DNA of 64,000 nt from Dyella_A sp049445995 (GCF_049445995.1 NZ_JBMSDZ010000001.1:124001-188000); one strand, 5' to 3'; numbered from the stretch's first letter, positions 28,195 through 37,332 are shown. Notes: a model not told the origin generated them from the letters alone. Made by a program: numbers and translations.

Positions 28195-28310
28195 GGCGGG
28201 CGTCGATGGATGCGGGAACCACGCATGCTACGCGATGCCCGCATCGCGCACGACTTCCCGACGGGCGCGCCGCGAGGCGGCCACCGCCACCGGGCATGTA
28301 AAATCGCGCG

Positions 28311-28955
28311 ATGTCCACCACCAACCGTACCGCTGCATCACAGGCTGCAGACCGCTGCGCCGGGGATCCGGGCCAGTCACTCGCCGGCCGCTGCCGCCAC
28401 GCGCAGGACATCAGGAAGAGCCGCTTCCTGGCGCAGGCCGCGCCGGTGGACACGCCCGAACAGGCGCTGGCCTTCGTGCAGCAGGTCAGCGACCCGGCGG
28501 CCACGCACAACTGCTGGGCGTATCGCACCGGCCCGGCCTACCGCTTCAACGACGACGGCGAGCCCGGCGGCACCGCCGGCCGACCGATCCTGCAGGCGAT
28601 CGAAGGCCAGGGCATCGACCGCGCCGTGGTGGTGGTCACCCGCTGGTACGGCGGCATCAAGCTCGGCGCGGGCGGACTGGCGCGCGCCTACGGCGGCACC
28701 GCGGCCGAATGCCTGCGGCTGGCCGAGCGCGTGCCGATCGTGCCGATGGCCACGCTGGCGCTGTCGTGCGACTTTGCCGAGCTGGCGCTGCTCAAGGCGC
28801 GGCTGGCGGAATGGGGCGCCGCGATCACCGCCGAGACGTTCACTGCCACCGGCGCCGACCTGCTCATCCATCTGCCGCAGGCGCAGGCGGACGAAGTGCA
28901 GGCGCGCATCGGCGACATCACGCGCGGGCGGAGCGACGCGCTGCGGGTGGGGTGA
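28311..28955 (+). CDS. yigZ: YigZ/IMPACT family protein
   Basis: A 214-residue member of the YigZ/IMPACT family, linked to translation control in eukaryotes and of unclear role in bacteria. The N-terminal domain shows the signature IRKSRFLAQAAPV, then HNCWAYR, FNDDGEPGGTAGRPIL and VTRWYGGIKLGAGGLARAYGG (residues 80-130). The C-terminal 70 residues form the ferredoxin-like domain. About 25 extra residues precede the usual N-terminus, so the true start could be later, though no better one is visible. Confidence 0.9.
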   Translation: MSTTNRTAASQAADRCAGDPGQSLAGRCRHAQDIRKSRFLAQAAPVDTPEQALAFVQQVSDPAATHNCWAYRTGPAYRFNDDGEPGGTAGRPILQAIEGQGIDRAVVVVTRWYGGIKLGAGGLARAYGGTAAECLRLAERVPIVPMATLALSCDFAELALLKARLAEWGAAITAETFTATGADLLIHLPQAQADEVQARIGDITRGRSDALRVG

Positions 28956-29351
28956 GTTTGCTCGCGCTGTCCGAGACATGCGCATAGGTGGAACGCCACG
29001 CCAACGACGCTGGATTCCGGCTTCCGCCGGAATGACGAGTAGGAAGGTGTACCAATCAAGCGTGGAGACCCAAGTTTACGCGAACCTCCTTATCCGTCAT
29101 TCCGGCGAAAGCCGGAATCCAGCGACTTGGCTCTCAGAGCCCACCGCACCGCAGCCCACCGCAAAAACATTCGCCCCGCCTCCGCATTGAATCCACCCCC
29201 ACCCACCCCACCTCAATGCCGTGTCATCGTGGTCAGGTAAGTTCGCCAAGCGCTCAGGCCTCAAGGCATCAGGCAAACGCTCCACGCCCAACCGCCACGA
29301 GCCGCGACGACCCACTGCAAAACCACCCCAGAACCTGCCGCGCGAGATCCA
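28956..29351. other. 396-bp intergenic region
   Basis: No gene could be supported between yigZ and the ABC exporter gene. The region holds the inverted repeat pair at 29008-29124 and then a C-rich, purine-poor stretch with no good promoter or ORF that I can see. Confidence 0.6.
29008..29124. repeat. Inverted pair of 30-bp intergenic repeats
   Basis: Two 30-bp elements, 29008-29037 and 29095-29124, are inverted copies of each other with one mismatch. Each contains its own short palindrome (ATTCCGGC, 4 nt, GCCGGAAT). Together they could fold into a large cruciform around a 57-bp centre. The sequence class (TGGATTCCGGCTT..GCCGGAATGACG) is a known dispersed intergenic repeat of proteobacteria and is unrelated to the GTAG repeats in this window. 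Confidence 0.85.
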
Positions 29352-31124
29352 ATGACCGACGCCGCCGCCGAGACGCCCCGCCCTGCCCGTCGCATCGGCG
29401 CCCTGCGCCAGCTCTGGCCGTTCCTCAGGCCGCACAAGGCGCTGGCGCTGGGCTGGCTGCTGTTCCTGGCGATGTCCTCCGGCGCCTCACTGATGCTGCC
29501 GATGGCGTTCCGCCACATCATCGACCAGGGCTTCGGCCACTCCAGCCTGGCGGTAATCAACGAGACCTTCCTCGCCCTGTTCGGCGTGGCGCTGGTGCTC
29601 GCCTTCGCCACGGCGGCGCGCTACTTCTGCATCACCTTGCTCAGCGAACGCGCGCTGGCCTCGCTGCGCGATGCGCTCTACGCGCACGTGATCCGGCTCG
29701 ATGTTGGCTTCTTCGAGAAGAGCCGCGTCGGTGAGCTCACCTCCCGCCTCAGTGCCGATACCGAGGTGGTGCAGGCGCTGGTCGGCTCGGGCGTGTCGGT
29801 GGCGCTGCGCAGCGCGGTGATGCTGGTGGGTGCGGCGGTGGCGATGGTATGGACGGCACCGTCGCTGGCCGGGCTCACCGCGCTGGTGATTCCGGCGGTG
29901 ATGCTGCCCATCCTCGTCTTCGGCCGGCGCGTGCAGAAGCTCTCGCGCGCCAGCCAGGATCGCCTGGCCGACGCCGCCGCCATCGCCAACGAAACCCTCA
30001 ACGCGTCCACTGCGGTGAAGGCCTATGCCCGCGAGGGCATCGAGAGCGAACGCTACGCCAGCGCCATCTATCGCGCGCTGGCCACCGCGCGTCGACGCAT
30101 CGGCATGCGCTCGCTGCTCACCATGGCGGTGATCGTGCTGGTGTTCGGCGCGATCACGCTGGTGCTGTGGGCCGGTGCGCGCCACGTGCTGACCGGTACG
30201 CTGGATGCCGGCATCCTCGGCCAGTTCGTCCTGTACGCGGTGTTCGCCGCCGGCTCGGTGGCGGGCCTGTCCGAAGTGTGGGGCGACGTGCTGCGCGCGG
30301 CCGGCGCGATGGAACGCATCGGCGAGCTGCTGGCCGAACAGCCGGAGATCGCCGCACCCGCCCAGCCGCTGGCGCTGCCCAGACCCACCCGCGGCGCACT
30401 GCAGTTCGATCACGTCACCTTCCACTACCCCACGCGCCCCAACGCCGCGGCGCTGGAAGACTTCTCGCTGGCCGTGCAGCCGGGGGAAACAGTGGCGCTG
30501 GTCGGCCCCTCCGGCGCGGGCAAGAGCACCGTGTTCGCGCTGCTGCTGCGCTTCTACGATCCGCAGTCCGGCACGATCACGTTCGATGGCGTGGACCTGC
30601 GCGAGCTCACCCTGCCCGACCTGCGTGGCGCCATTGCGCTGGTGCCGCAGGAGACCATCATCTTCAGCGGCACCGCGGCGGACAACATCCGCTTCGGCCG
30701 GCAGGACGCCAGCGACGCGGAAGTGATCGAAGCGGCCAGGGCCGCCGAGGCACACGAGTTCATCAGCGCACTGGATGACGGCTACCAGGCCGAGATGGGC
30801 GAGCGCGGCGTGCGTCTCTCCGGCGGCCAGCGCCAGCGCGTGGCGATTGCCCGCGCGATCCTGCGCAACGCACCGTTGCTGCTGCTCGACGAAGCCACCT
30901 CGGCACTCGATGCGCAGTCCGAAGCGGCCATCCAGCAGGCGCTGGAGCGGCTGGAAAAAGGCCGCACCACGCTGGTCATCGCGCATCGCCTGGCCACCGT
31001 GCAGCGCGCCGATCGCATCGTGGTGATGGACGGCGGGCGCATCGTGGCGCAGGGCACGCACGAGAGCCTGCTGGCCGAGGGTGGACTGTACGCGGAGCTG
31101 GCGCGGTTGCAGTTCGTCGCCTGA
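29352..31124 (+). CDS. ABC exporter, fused permease-ATPase (MsbA/LmrA type)
   Basis: A 590-residue half-transporter. Residues 20-310 form a six-helix type I exporter domain (first helix at 33-52; the cytoplasmic signature GFFEKSRVGELTSRLSADTEVVQ at 119-141). Residues 348-590 form the ATPase with Walker A GPSGAGKS (385-392), Q-loop VPQET, signature LSGGQ (489-493), Walker B LLLLDE (509-514) and H-loop IAHRL. It should act as a homodimer. Substrate could be lipid, peptide or drug; it is not obviously the essential lipid A flippase because lpxK is not adjacent. Confidence 0.9.
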   Translation: MTDAAAETPRPARRIGALRQLWPFLRPHKALALGWLLFLAMSSGASLMLPMAFRHIIDQGFGHSSLAVINETFLALFGVALVLAFATAARYFCITLLSERALASLRDALYAHVIRLDVGFFEKSRVGELTSRLSADTEVVQALVGSGVSVALRSAVMLVGAAVAMVWTAPSLAGLTALVIPAVMLPILVFGRRVQKLSRASQDRLADAAAIANETLNASTAVKAYAREGIESERYASAIYRALATARRRIGMRSLLTMAVIVLVFGAITLVLWAGARHVLTGTLDAGILGQFVLYAVFAAGSVAGLSEVWGDVLRAAGAMERIGELLAEQPEIAAPAQPLALPRPTRGALQFDHVTFHYPTRPNAAALEDFSLAVQPGETVALVGPSGAGKSTVFALLLRFYDPQSGTITFDGVDLRELTLPDLRGAIALVPQETIIFSGTAADNIRFGRQDASDAEVIEAARAAEAHEFISALDDGYQAEMGERGVRLSGGQRQRVAIARAILRNAPLLLLDEATSALDAQSEAAIQQALERLEKGRTTLVIAHRLATVQRADRIVVMDGGRIVAQGTHESLLAEGGLYAELARLQFVA

Positions 31125-31132
31125 GGCCCGCC

Positions 31133-31415
31133 ATGTCCATGGCGCTCACGCCGTTCGCCCGCGCTCGCCTGTTCCCTCGCGAATCCCGCCGCAACACCAT
31201 CCAGGACTGCAGCGCCGAAGCCTTCGATCGACGCCGACTGGGGCGTGGTCGGCTGCCTCTACACGATGGAACCGGAGGAAATCCCGATGGCGCCGATCAC
31301 CATGCTGCGCAACGCACTTGGCGTGGAAGAAGGCGGCTCCGGCGTGCCGCTGGATCGCGAGGCGTACCGGCGCGCTGCCGAGTTCTGGGAGTCGTACGCC
31401 AACTGGCGGGGCTAG
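31133..31415 (+). pseudogene. Degraded gene remnant with conserved-looking C-terminal fragment
   Basis: From 31227 to the TAG at 31413-31415 one frame encodes 62 residues that look conserved: IDADWGVVGCLYTMEPEE, then MAPITMLRNALGVEEGGSG, then EAYRRAAEFWESYANW. There is no ATG, GTG or TTG in that frame between the exporter stop (31124) and this stretch. A plausible N-terminus (MSMALTPFARARLF, from 31133) lies in another frame. A -1/+1 shift near 31226 would join them. I do not know the family. A short late start at the internal ATG is possible but would lose half the fragment. Confidence 0.4.
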
Positions 31416-31470
31416 CGGACATCGCGGCGAGCGCATCGCTACGCCGGAGCCAGAAATCCGTCAGACGTAC

Positions 31471-32358
31471 CTAAGGGTGAGGTGACGCGCTGAACCTGGG
31501 CAGCAGGATCGTCTCGGCCAACACGCCGGCCGGAACATCCGCCTGCGCCTTGATGACCATCTCGCCATGCGGCAGTGGCGGTTTGGCGCTGTCGATCGTC
31601 TGCACGGCGGCGCGATTCTGTGAGCCGACGATGGCCCAGAAGGTTCCATGCGTGGAGCGTGGAAGCAGGACCAGGGGATGGTCGGCCACCAGCCGGTAGG
31701 TTACCGACGAATCGCGATCCGGCACGTCCGCGCCGACGCGCGGGTGGTAGTTGCCCATCAGCGCGGCGACCAGTGCCCCGGGCGGCGCGTGCTTCAACTG
31801 CTCTTGAATGGCCTGGGCCATGCCGGCCTCCTTGACCTTCACGAAGCCGCCCGCGGCGTTGACCTCGGCCGGTGTGCCATAGGTCGGTTCCATCATGAAA
31901 ATCTGCACGTCCCGTCCCCGCCGGTGCAGATCACGCAGGGTATCGACAAGCGCAAGCCATGCCTGGCTCATGCGACCGTCATACCAGGTCCAGTCGCGCC
32001 CGGCAGCAAACGCCGCCCGATCGGCAGGTGTGCCCGCCGACCGGAAATAGGTATCAACCTTGGATTGCAGTTCGATGGGCCACTCGAGCCCCAGCCGGAT
32101 CGGTCGCGCGGCGGGCTGCTCACGCAGCAGCTCACCCAGCAGGGCCGGCGATTCCGCCGTGCCGTGCAACTCCCCGAACAGCAGCAGCCGATGCGATTGC
32201 ACCTGGCAAGCCAGTTCGCGAATGGCCGCCGGTCTGGATTGCTGGCCCGCCGGAACGGCGGCATCGCATGCATCCGATGTCCCTGCAGCATTAACGGCAG
32301 TTGCCAACGGGCCGAGCACCAGTGCGAGTAGCAGTCGTCTTGCCGCTGAGTGGGTCAT
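31471..32358 (-). CDS. ChaN/EreA-like exported protein
   Basis: A 295-residue protein with a signal peptide (MTHSAARRLLLALVLGPLATAVNA, cleavage near 25). The body resembles the ChaN/EreA (TraB-like) fold: LLLFGELHGTAES near 59-70 with Gly 62, Glu 63 and His 65, a LGLEWPIELQ strand, and ALMGNYHPRVG near 220. ChaN-type proteins bind haem; EreA-type enzymes hydrolyse macrolide lactones. Sequence alone does not choose between these. Two Cys near residues 31 and 51 of the precursor may pair. The start at 32358 is chosen for the signal peptide. Convergent with the exporter. Confidence 0.65.
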   Translation of the reverse strand: MTHSAARRLLLALVLGPLATAVNAAGTSDACDAAVPAGQQSRPAAIRELACQVQSHRLLLFGELHGTAESPALLGELLREQPAARPIRLGLEWPIELQSKVDTYFRSAGTPADRAAFAAGRDWTWYDGRMSQAWLALVDTLRDLHRRGRDVQIFMMEPTYGTPAEVNAAGGFVKVKEAGMAQAIQEQLKHAPPGALVAALMGNYHPRVGADVPDRDSSVTYRLVADHPLVLLPRSTHGTFWAIVGSQNRAAVQTIDSAKPPLPHGEMVIKAQADVPAGVLAETILLPRFSASPHP

Positions 32359-32481
32359 GCGTTGGTTCCCTGTCGTCCGTGCAAGCACTGACTTTATGCC
32401 CGGCGGCAATGCCCGCCAAGACTCTGCAGGATCTTTCGTCGAATGAGCGGCACCACCAACTGGAGGCGCTGCCAGGCGAAG

Positions 32482-33771
32482 CTAGTCACCGCGCCCCGCC
32501 TTCGCCCGCTGCTTGCTTGCATACAGCTCGGCATCGGCATGGCTCAACAGGGTCCCCGGCTGCCAGCCATGTGCAGGAGCTGCGGCCATGCCGACGCCGA
32601 TGGTCGGGCGCGCGGCCTCCAATGCGGCAGCGGCAGCGACATGGGCGCTCATGCGGGCGGCCAGCGCCTGCGCCTGCGGCTGCGTCGTATCGGGCAGAAT
32701 GGCGAGGAATTCATCGCCGCCGAGCCGGCCCAGATGATCGCGCTCGCGCAACGACTCGCGCATGCGCTGGGTGACCCAGACCAGCGCATCGTCGCCAGCG
32801 GCATGGCCGAAGCCGTCGTTGATTGCCTTGAAGTCGTTGAGGTCGATCATGAAGACCGCGAGCGGTCGCTGGTCGTCACGGTGCTCTTCGAGTTCGGCCG
32901 ACAGCAGGGCGAGGATGCGCCGGCGGTTGGGCAGGCCCGTCAGCACGTCCTCCGTGGCCTCGGCAAGCACTTCGCGATGGGTCTGTTCCCAGTAGATCGC
33001 CATGGCGTTGAACTGCTCGGCCAAGGCGCTGAGTTCGTCCCGCCCCCGCACCTGCAGGCGCACTGACATGTCGCCGGCCGCGAAGCGCCTGGCCGAGCCG
33101 CCCAGCTCGCGTATCGGCCGCAGGATGGAACGCAGCACCACGCCGATCATCAACGCGGCCGCGGCGAGCGTGGCGATCCAGCCGGACAGCAGCCAATGCA
33201 ACTGGCGATGGCGCATGGTCGCGGCGCGCTCGTAGCGCGCTTTTACCGCGGCAGCGAGATGCTCGCGCGCATCGCGCACATCCCGGATCGCCTCCTGCAG
33301 CTCCTTCCTGGAAAGCGCCGCGGAGGCGCTGCTGTCGCCCACGCTGGCGCGCGTGACCTGCTCGATCAGGCGCTGCACCGAAGGCTTGGCCTGCGCCCAG
33401 GCATGCTGCGCGGCCGTGACCCGGTCCAGCAGAAGGTCGGGGCTGCTGCCGGCCATTTCCACCGTGGTGAAGCTGTGGTCGATGTTCTCGGTGAGCGAGG
33501 CGAAATCCGGCACCGATTCGTGGGACTGCGCCTCCAGTTCGTCGATCAGGGCACGATCCAGCAGTTGTTCCAGCGTGGTGAGCGGCAGCAGCATGTACAG
33601 CGACTCTTCCACCGAATCGCGGAACGCCATCTCCTGCTGGTTGAGCACGGCCACGCTCACTGCGCTGAGCGTGGCCAGCGGAGCAAGCAGCAGCACGATG
33701 ATCAGGCCAATCCGCCAGCCCACCGAAAGGCGGCGCAGCACCCGTTCGATCAGCATGCGCGGCGTCCGCAT
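32482..33771 (-). CDS. Membrane diguanylate cyclase with HAMP domain
   Basis: A 429-residue inner-membrane enzyme that makes c-di-GMP. Transmembrane helix 1 (about 17-40) and helix 2 (about 190-210) bracket a periplasmic helical sensor of about 150 residues with no recognised ligand motif. A HAMP linker follows (RPIRELGGSARRFAAGDMSVRL). The GGDEF domain is intact (GGDEF 351-355), and an RxxD inhibitory site lies five residues before it (RERD, 342-345), so product inhibition is expected. The ATG at 33771 has GGGAGA 4 bp upstream, which decides against the longer frame to 33903. Confidence 0.9.
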   Translation of the reverse strand: MRTPRMLIERVLRRLSVGWRIGLIIVLLLAPLATLSAVSVAVLNQQEMAFRDSVEESLYMLLPLTTLEQLLDRALIDELEAQSHESVPDFASLTENIDHSFTTVEMAGSSPDLLLDRVTAAQHAWAQAKPSVQRLIEQVTRASVGDSSASAALSRKELQEAIRDVRDAREHLAAAVKARYERAATMRHRQLHWLLSGWIATLAAAALMIGVVLRSILRPIRELGGSARRFAAGDMSVRLQVRGRDELSALAEQFNAMAIYWEQTHREVLAEATEDVLTGLPNRRRILALLSAELEEHRDDQRPLAVFMIDLNDFKAINDGFGHAAGDDALVWVTQRMRESLRERDHLGRLGGDEFLAILPDTTQPQAQALAARMSAHVAAAAALEAARPTIGVGMAAAPAHGWQPGTLLSHADAELYASKQRAKAGRGD

Positions 33772-34009
33772 GATCTCTCTCCCGGCAGCCATGCATAACG
33801 CAATGCGGGGACGGGGCGGATTGCCTTGACCATTGCTTCGATGCTCGCAAGGTGAGTGGATGCCGGTAGCGGCATTCTCACCGTTCGCGCCGACCGATGC
33901 CATGGCAAGGCATGCGCAGCGCCATCGACGCTACGCCGCGTGGCGGCGTGCAACACCTGCCTGGCTGCCTCGCACAGGAACCATGTGCACCGATGACGGC
34001 AGGGATCCG
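33772..34009. other. Intergenic stretch upstream of the diguanylate cyclase
   Basis: With the adjoining terminator this is about 310 bp without a supported gene. It should hold the promoter of the cyclase gene. I see no strong promoter match or repeat. Confidence 0.5.
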
Positions 34010-34049
34010 GAAAAAGGAAAAAGAAACCCCGCGCAAGGCGCGGGGTTTC
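34010..34049 (-). terminator. Rho-independent terminator of cspA
   Basis: On the minus strand a perfect 12-bp stem (GAAACCCCGCGC / GCGCGGGGTTTC, arms 34049-34038 and 34034-34023) with a 3-nt loop is followed by a T-rich run (TTTTTCCTTTTT, 34022-34011). It lies 32 bp past the cspA stop. Confidence 0.9.
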
Positions 34050-34081
34050 CGTCCAGCTGGGGCAATTCGTGGACCGAACGA

Positions 34082-34288
34082 TCAGGCCGCGATCTCGACG
34101 CCCGAGGCCTGGGCGCCCTTCGGCCCCTGGGTCACTTCGAACTTCACGCGCTGACCTTCCTGCAGGCTGCGAAAGCCCTTGGAATTGATCGCAGAAAAGT
34201 GGACGAAAACGTCCTCCCCACCGTCCTCGGGCGCGATGAAACCAAAGCCCTTGGCGTCGTTGAACCACTTGACCGTACCGAAACGCAT
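34082..34288 (-). CDS. cspA: Cold-shock protein (CspA family)
   Basis: A 68-residue single cold-shock domain that binds single-stranded RNA and DNA and melts RNA structure. RNP1 (KGFGFIAPE) and RNP2 (DVFVHFSAI) are intact, and length and all landmark residues match CspA-type proteins. Whether it is cold-induced cannot be told. The 160 bp before the start do not show an obvious cold box. It has its own terminator. Confidence 0.95.
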   Translation of the reverse strand: MRFGTVKWFNDAKGFGFIAPEDGGEDVFVHFSAINSKGFRSLQEGQRVKFEVTQGPKGAQASGVEIAA

Positions 34289-34448
34289 TGCGGCAACCTC
34301 TGAAGCTTAAGGATGGATGCACCAAGGCTTGCGCGTTGAACCCCTATCCCCTTGGTCCGCCGCCCCTGGCACCCTTGAAGTATCAGCATGTTTGTGGGTC
34401 CAGCGCAATATCCTGAACGGAGCGGATGCGCGTCTCCCGACGGAGGTC

Positions 34449-35192
34449 TCAGGCCGTCAGCATCGCCGCCAGCAGGCGCGGCACTTCGGCCGTGGCCGAG
34501 GCCAGGTGGGCGAAGATTTCCTCGATGCTGATCTCCGCCTCGTCGCCGCAGCCGGCGGCGAAATTGGCCACCAGCGCCAGGCAGGCGTAATCCAGTTCCA
34601 GTTCGCGGGCCAATGCCGCCTCGGGCATGCCGGTCATGCCGACCAGGTCGCAGCCGTCGCGCTTCATGCGCGCGATCTCGGCGCGGGTTTCCAGTCGCGG
34701 CCCCTGGGTGGCACCGTAGCAGCCGCCGTCGACCACCGCGATGCCGGCCTTGCTCGCCGCGGCGAGCAGTTCGCGGCGCAGCGACTCGGTATACGGCTCG
34801 CTGAAATCGATGTGTTTCACCTCGGCGCCGTCGACGTCGCAGAAGCTGGTGGTGCGGCCGTGGGTGTAGTCGATGATCTGGTCCGGCACCACGATCACCC
34901 GCGGCCCCATGTCGTGGCGGATGCCACCGACCGCGTTGACGCCGATCACCCGGCGCGCGCCCAGGTGATGCAGCGCCCACAGGTTGGCGCGGTAATTCAC
35001 CCGGTGCGGCGGCAGGCTGTGGCTCTCGCCGTGGCGGGCCAGGAAGGCCAGCCGCTTGCCGGCGAAGTCGCCGCTGACCACGTCGCCCGAGGCCGGGCCG
35101 AACGGCGTATCCACCGATTGCCGCCGGGCGTTCTCCAGCCCGGGGAAGTTGTACAGGCCACTGCCGCCGATGACGGCCAGATCGATGCTCAC
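34449..35192 (-). CDS. mtnP: S-methyl-5'-thioinosine/methylthioadenosine phosphorylase
   Basis: A 247-residue nucleoside phosphorylase of the PNP/MTAP type. Phosphate-binding GGSGLY (9-14) and RHGESHSLPPHRVNYRANLWAL (53-74), base-site region TGMPEAALARELELDYACLALVANFAAG (near 185-212). In Pseudomonas and Xanthomonas relatives such proteins act on methylthioinosine rather than methylthioadenosine. Linkage to hpt, which would salvage the released hypoxanthine, supports this. The start appears to be GTG at 35192. It lies 25 bp after the hpt stop, in one operon with hpt, nagZ and the CYTH gene. Confidence 0.88.
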   Translation of the reverse strand: MSIDLAVIGGSGLYNFPGLENARRQSVDTPFGPASGDVVSGDFAGKRLAFLARHGESHSLPPHRVNYRANLWALHHLGARRVIGVNAVGGIRHDMGPRVIVVPDQIIDYTHGRTTSFCDVDGAEVKHIDFSEPYTESLRRELLAAASKAGIAVVDGGCYGATQGPRLETRAEIARMKRDGCDLVGMTGMPEAALARELELDYACLALVANFAAGCGDEAEISIEEIFAHLASATAEVPRLLAAMLTA

Positions 35193-35217
35193 GATGTCGG
35201 TTCCAACGCTTGAGTGA

Positions 35218-35778
35218 TCAGGATTCGCGCAGGGCGTAGATGCCCGGCAGGTTGCGGCCCTGTTCGTGGTAGTCCATGCCGTAGCCGAACACGTAGCGGT
35301 CCGGCAGCTCGATGCCGTTGAAGTCCGCGGCGATACCCTCGACCAGCCGGTCGTGCCGCTTGGTGCACAGGCTGGCGATCAGCACGCGGCGCGCGCCGCG
35401 GCGCAGGCAGTCGTCGCGAACGGCCTTGAGCGTGTGGCCTTCGTCGAGGATGTCGTCCACCAGCAGCACGGTGCGGCCGGTCATCGGTACCAGCGGCTCG
35501 TGCAGCCAGTGCAGGTCGTGGCCGGTGGTGGCGCCGCGGTAGCGGGTGGCGTGCACGTAGTCGAACTCCAGGTCGGTGCGGATCGCCAGCGCGAGCTGGC
35601 CGGCGAACATCAGCGCGCCGTTCATCACGGTGAGGAACAGCGCGCGCTCGCCATCGAGCGCGGCGTCGATCTCGCCGCCCATGCGGGCGATCATCGCGTC
35701 GATCGCCGGGCGGTCCACCAGCAGGTCGGCGCTGGCCAGGGCGTCGGCGAGCGAGGGCGTGGTCGTGCCGTGGGTCAT
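35218..35778 (-). CDS. hpt: Hypoxanthine-guanine phosphoribosyltransferase
   Basis: Purine salvage enzyme that joins hypoxanthine or guanine to PRPP. The 186-residue product has the PRPP loop VLLVDDILDEGHT (about 104-116), the flexible-loop region YRGATTG and the C-terminal base-binding pattern DRYVFGYGMDY. It starts inside the end of nagZ (4-bp ATGA overlap), so the two are co-translated, and is followed by mtnP. Confidence 0.93.
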   Translation of the reverse strand: MTHGTTTPSLADALASADLLVDRPAIDAMIARMGGEIDAALDGERALFLTVMNGALMFAGQLALAIRTDLEFDYVHATRYRGATTGHDLHWLHEPLVPMTGRTVLLVDDILDEGHTLKAVRDDCLRRGARRVLIASLCTKRHDRLVEGIAADFNGIELPDRYVFGYGMDYHEQGRNLPGIYALRES

Positions 35779-36791
35779 GCGGTGGTTCCTTCGGCGTCCA
35801 GCGCCGTGATGCGCGCGACGAAGCGGTCGCGCTGCGGGTTGTCGGTGAGCGAATCCCAGCTGGCGCCCAGCGCGCCGCGCAGGGCCGCCAGGCGCCGGGG
35901 CGCGACGGGATGGCGGTCGGCGACGGCGGCGATCGCCTCGTCCACCACCTCGGGGAAGCAGGCCAGTACCAGGTCGCAGCCGGCATCCAGATGCGCACGC
36001 ACGCGCGCGGCCACGCCACCGGCGGTTCCCGCGGCGGCCATGGAAATGTCATCGCTGATCACGGCGCCATCGAAGCCGAGCCGGCCGCGCAGCACGTCGC
36101 CGATCCACACCCTGGAAAAACCCGCCGGCAGCGCGTCCACGTCCGGGTAGATCACGTGGGCCATCATCACCGCCTCCACGCGCGCCTCGATGCACTGCGC
36201 GAACGGCAGCAGGTCGGTCTGCTCGATGACCGCCAGCGGGCGCGGGTCGATCGCCTGCGTGGTGTGCGTGTCGGCGGCCACCGAACCGTGGCCGGGGAAG
36301 TGCTTGAGCACCGCGGCCATCCCGCCCAGGTGCATGCCGCGCACGTAGGCCTGGCCCAGCTCGGCGGCCACGGCTGGATCGGCGTGGAACGCGCGCAGGC
36401 CGATCGCCGCGTTGCCTCGGGCGAGATCCACCACCGGCGCGAAGCTGAAATCCACGCCCGTGGCGCGCAGCTCACTGGCCATCACCCAGGCGTGCTCTTC
36501 GGCCAGACGCACGGCGTCGGTCGGATCGCGGTCGTACAGCGCGCCCACTTTCGCCAGCGCCGGCAGGCGGGTGAAACCGTCGCGGAAACGCTGCACCGGG
36601 CCGCCCTCCTGATCGACCGCGACCAGCATGCCCTCGCCGCCGGCCCCACGGATCGATTCGGTCAGCGCGGCCAGCTGCTCGCGCGAGGCGAAGTTGCGGG
36701 AGAACAACAACACACCGGACACACCGGGCGCGACCAGCCAGTCGCGTTCGCGCGGCTCCAGCGTGAGGCCGGCCAGACCGATCATCAGCAT
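35775..36791 (-). CDS. nagZ: Beta-N-acetylhexosaminidase (NagZ)
   Basis: Cytoplasmic glycoside hydrolase family 3 enzyme that removes GlcNAc from anhydromuropeptides during peptidoglycan recycling. The 338-residue product has the family motifs VAVDQEGGPVQRF near 70, FAPVVDLARG near 120, KHFPGHGSVAADTH (His-Asp catalytic dyad region) near 160, and the nucleophile Asp in VISDDISM near 245. The start at 36791 (MLMIGL) overlaps the upstream CYTH stop by 7 bp; the ATG at 36785 is an equal alternative. Confidence 0.94.
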   Translation of the reverse strand: MLMIGLAGLTLEPRERDWLVAPGVSGVLLFSRNFASREQLAALTESIRGAGGEGMLVAVDQEGGPVQRFRDGFTRLPALAKVGALYDRDPTDAVRLAEEHAWVMASELRATGVDFSFAPVVDLARGNAAIGLRAFHADPAVAAELGQAYVRGMHLGGMAAVLKHFPGHGSVAADTHTTQAIDPRPLAVIEQTDLLPFAQCIEARVEAVMMAHVIYPDVDALPAGFSRVWIGDVLRGRLGFDGAVISDDISMAAAGTAGGVAARVRAHLDAGCDLVLACFPEVVDEAIAAVADRHPVAPRRLAALRGALGASWDSLTDNPQRDRFVARITALDAEGTTA

Positions 36792-37315
36792 GCGGGCGGT
36801 GCTCCATCGATGGCATCGCGCTCGTCGCGCGTCCACTGCGCGTAAGGGTACGCAATCAGGTTGACGTTGTAGTACCGCGGCAGTGCGCTGACCTCGGCGC
36901 CCAGCCAGTCCGGACGCGGGAACGGCGCATCGACCGCGGGCAGCTCCACCTCGGCCACGATCAGCCCGGCGTTGTCGCCCTCGAACTCGTCGATCTCGAA
37001 CAGCGTGCCGTCGACGGTGACGTAGTGGCGCTGCTTGGCCAGCACGCCGTCGCACAGGGTCGCCAGCATCGCCTCGGCATCGGCCAGCGGCACGGCGTAC
37101 TCGAACTCCGCGCGCTCGATGCCCAGCCGCGCCGCCTTGATGTTGAGCCACGCGCGGCCACCGGCCACGCGCGCGCGCACCGAGGCCCTGGCGGTGCCGT
37201 CGCGCAGCGCCTGCGCGCTCACCAGATAGCCCTGCGCCATGCGCTCGGTGCGTTCGATCCGCGCGCGCCAGCTGTCATGGCGCAGCAGAAATTTCCTCTC
37301 TATCTCAATGGGCAT
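36785..37315 (-). CDS. CYTH-domain phosphatase (inorganic triphosphatase type)
   Basis: A 176-residue tunnel-fold protein of the CYTH superfamily. The N-terminal signature IEIERKFLL and alternating charged residues in ARASVRARVAGGRAWLNIKAA, EFEYAVP and FEIDEFEGDNAGLIVAEVEL are clear. Small CYTH proteins of this kind hydrolyse inorganic triphosphate with Mg2+ or Mn2+. First gene of the operon with nagZ, hpt and mtnP. No membrane segment and no CHAD domain. Confidence 0.88.
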   Translation of the reverse strand: MPIEIERKFLLRHDSWRARIERTERMAQGYLVSAQALRDGTARASVRARVAGGRAWLNIKAARLGIERAEFEYAVPLADAEAMLATLCDGVLAKQRHYVTVDGTLFEIDEFEGDNAGLIVAEVELPAVDAPFPRPDWLGAEVSALPRYYNVNLIAYPYAQWTRDERDAIDGAPPAC

Positions 37316-37332
37316 GGCTTTTCATGAAGAGT

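Noticed and set aside
31081..31485. Arg/Ser/Pro-rich plus-strand frame after the ABC exporter
   Set aside because: Composition typical of an out-of-frame reading. The conserved-looking residues are in a different frame.
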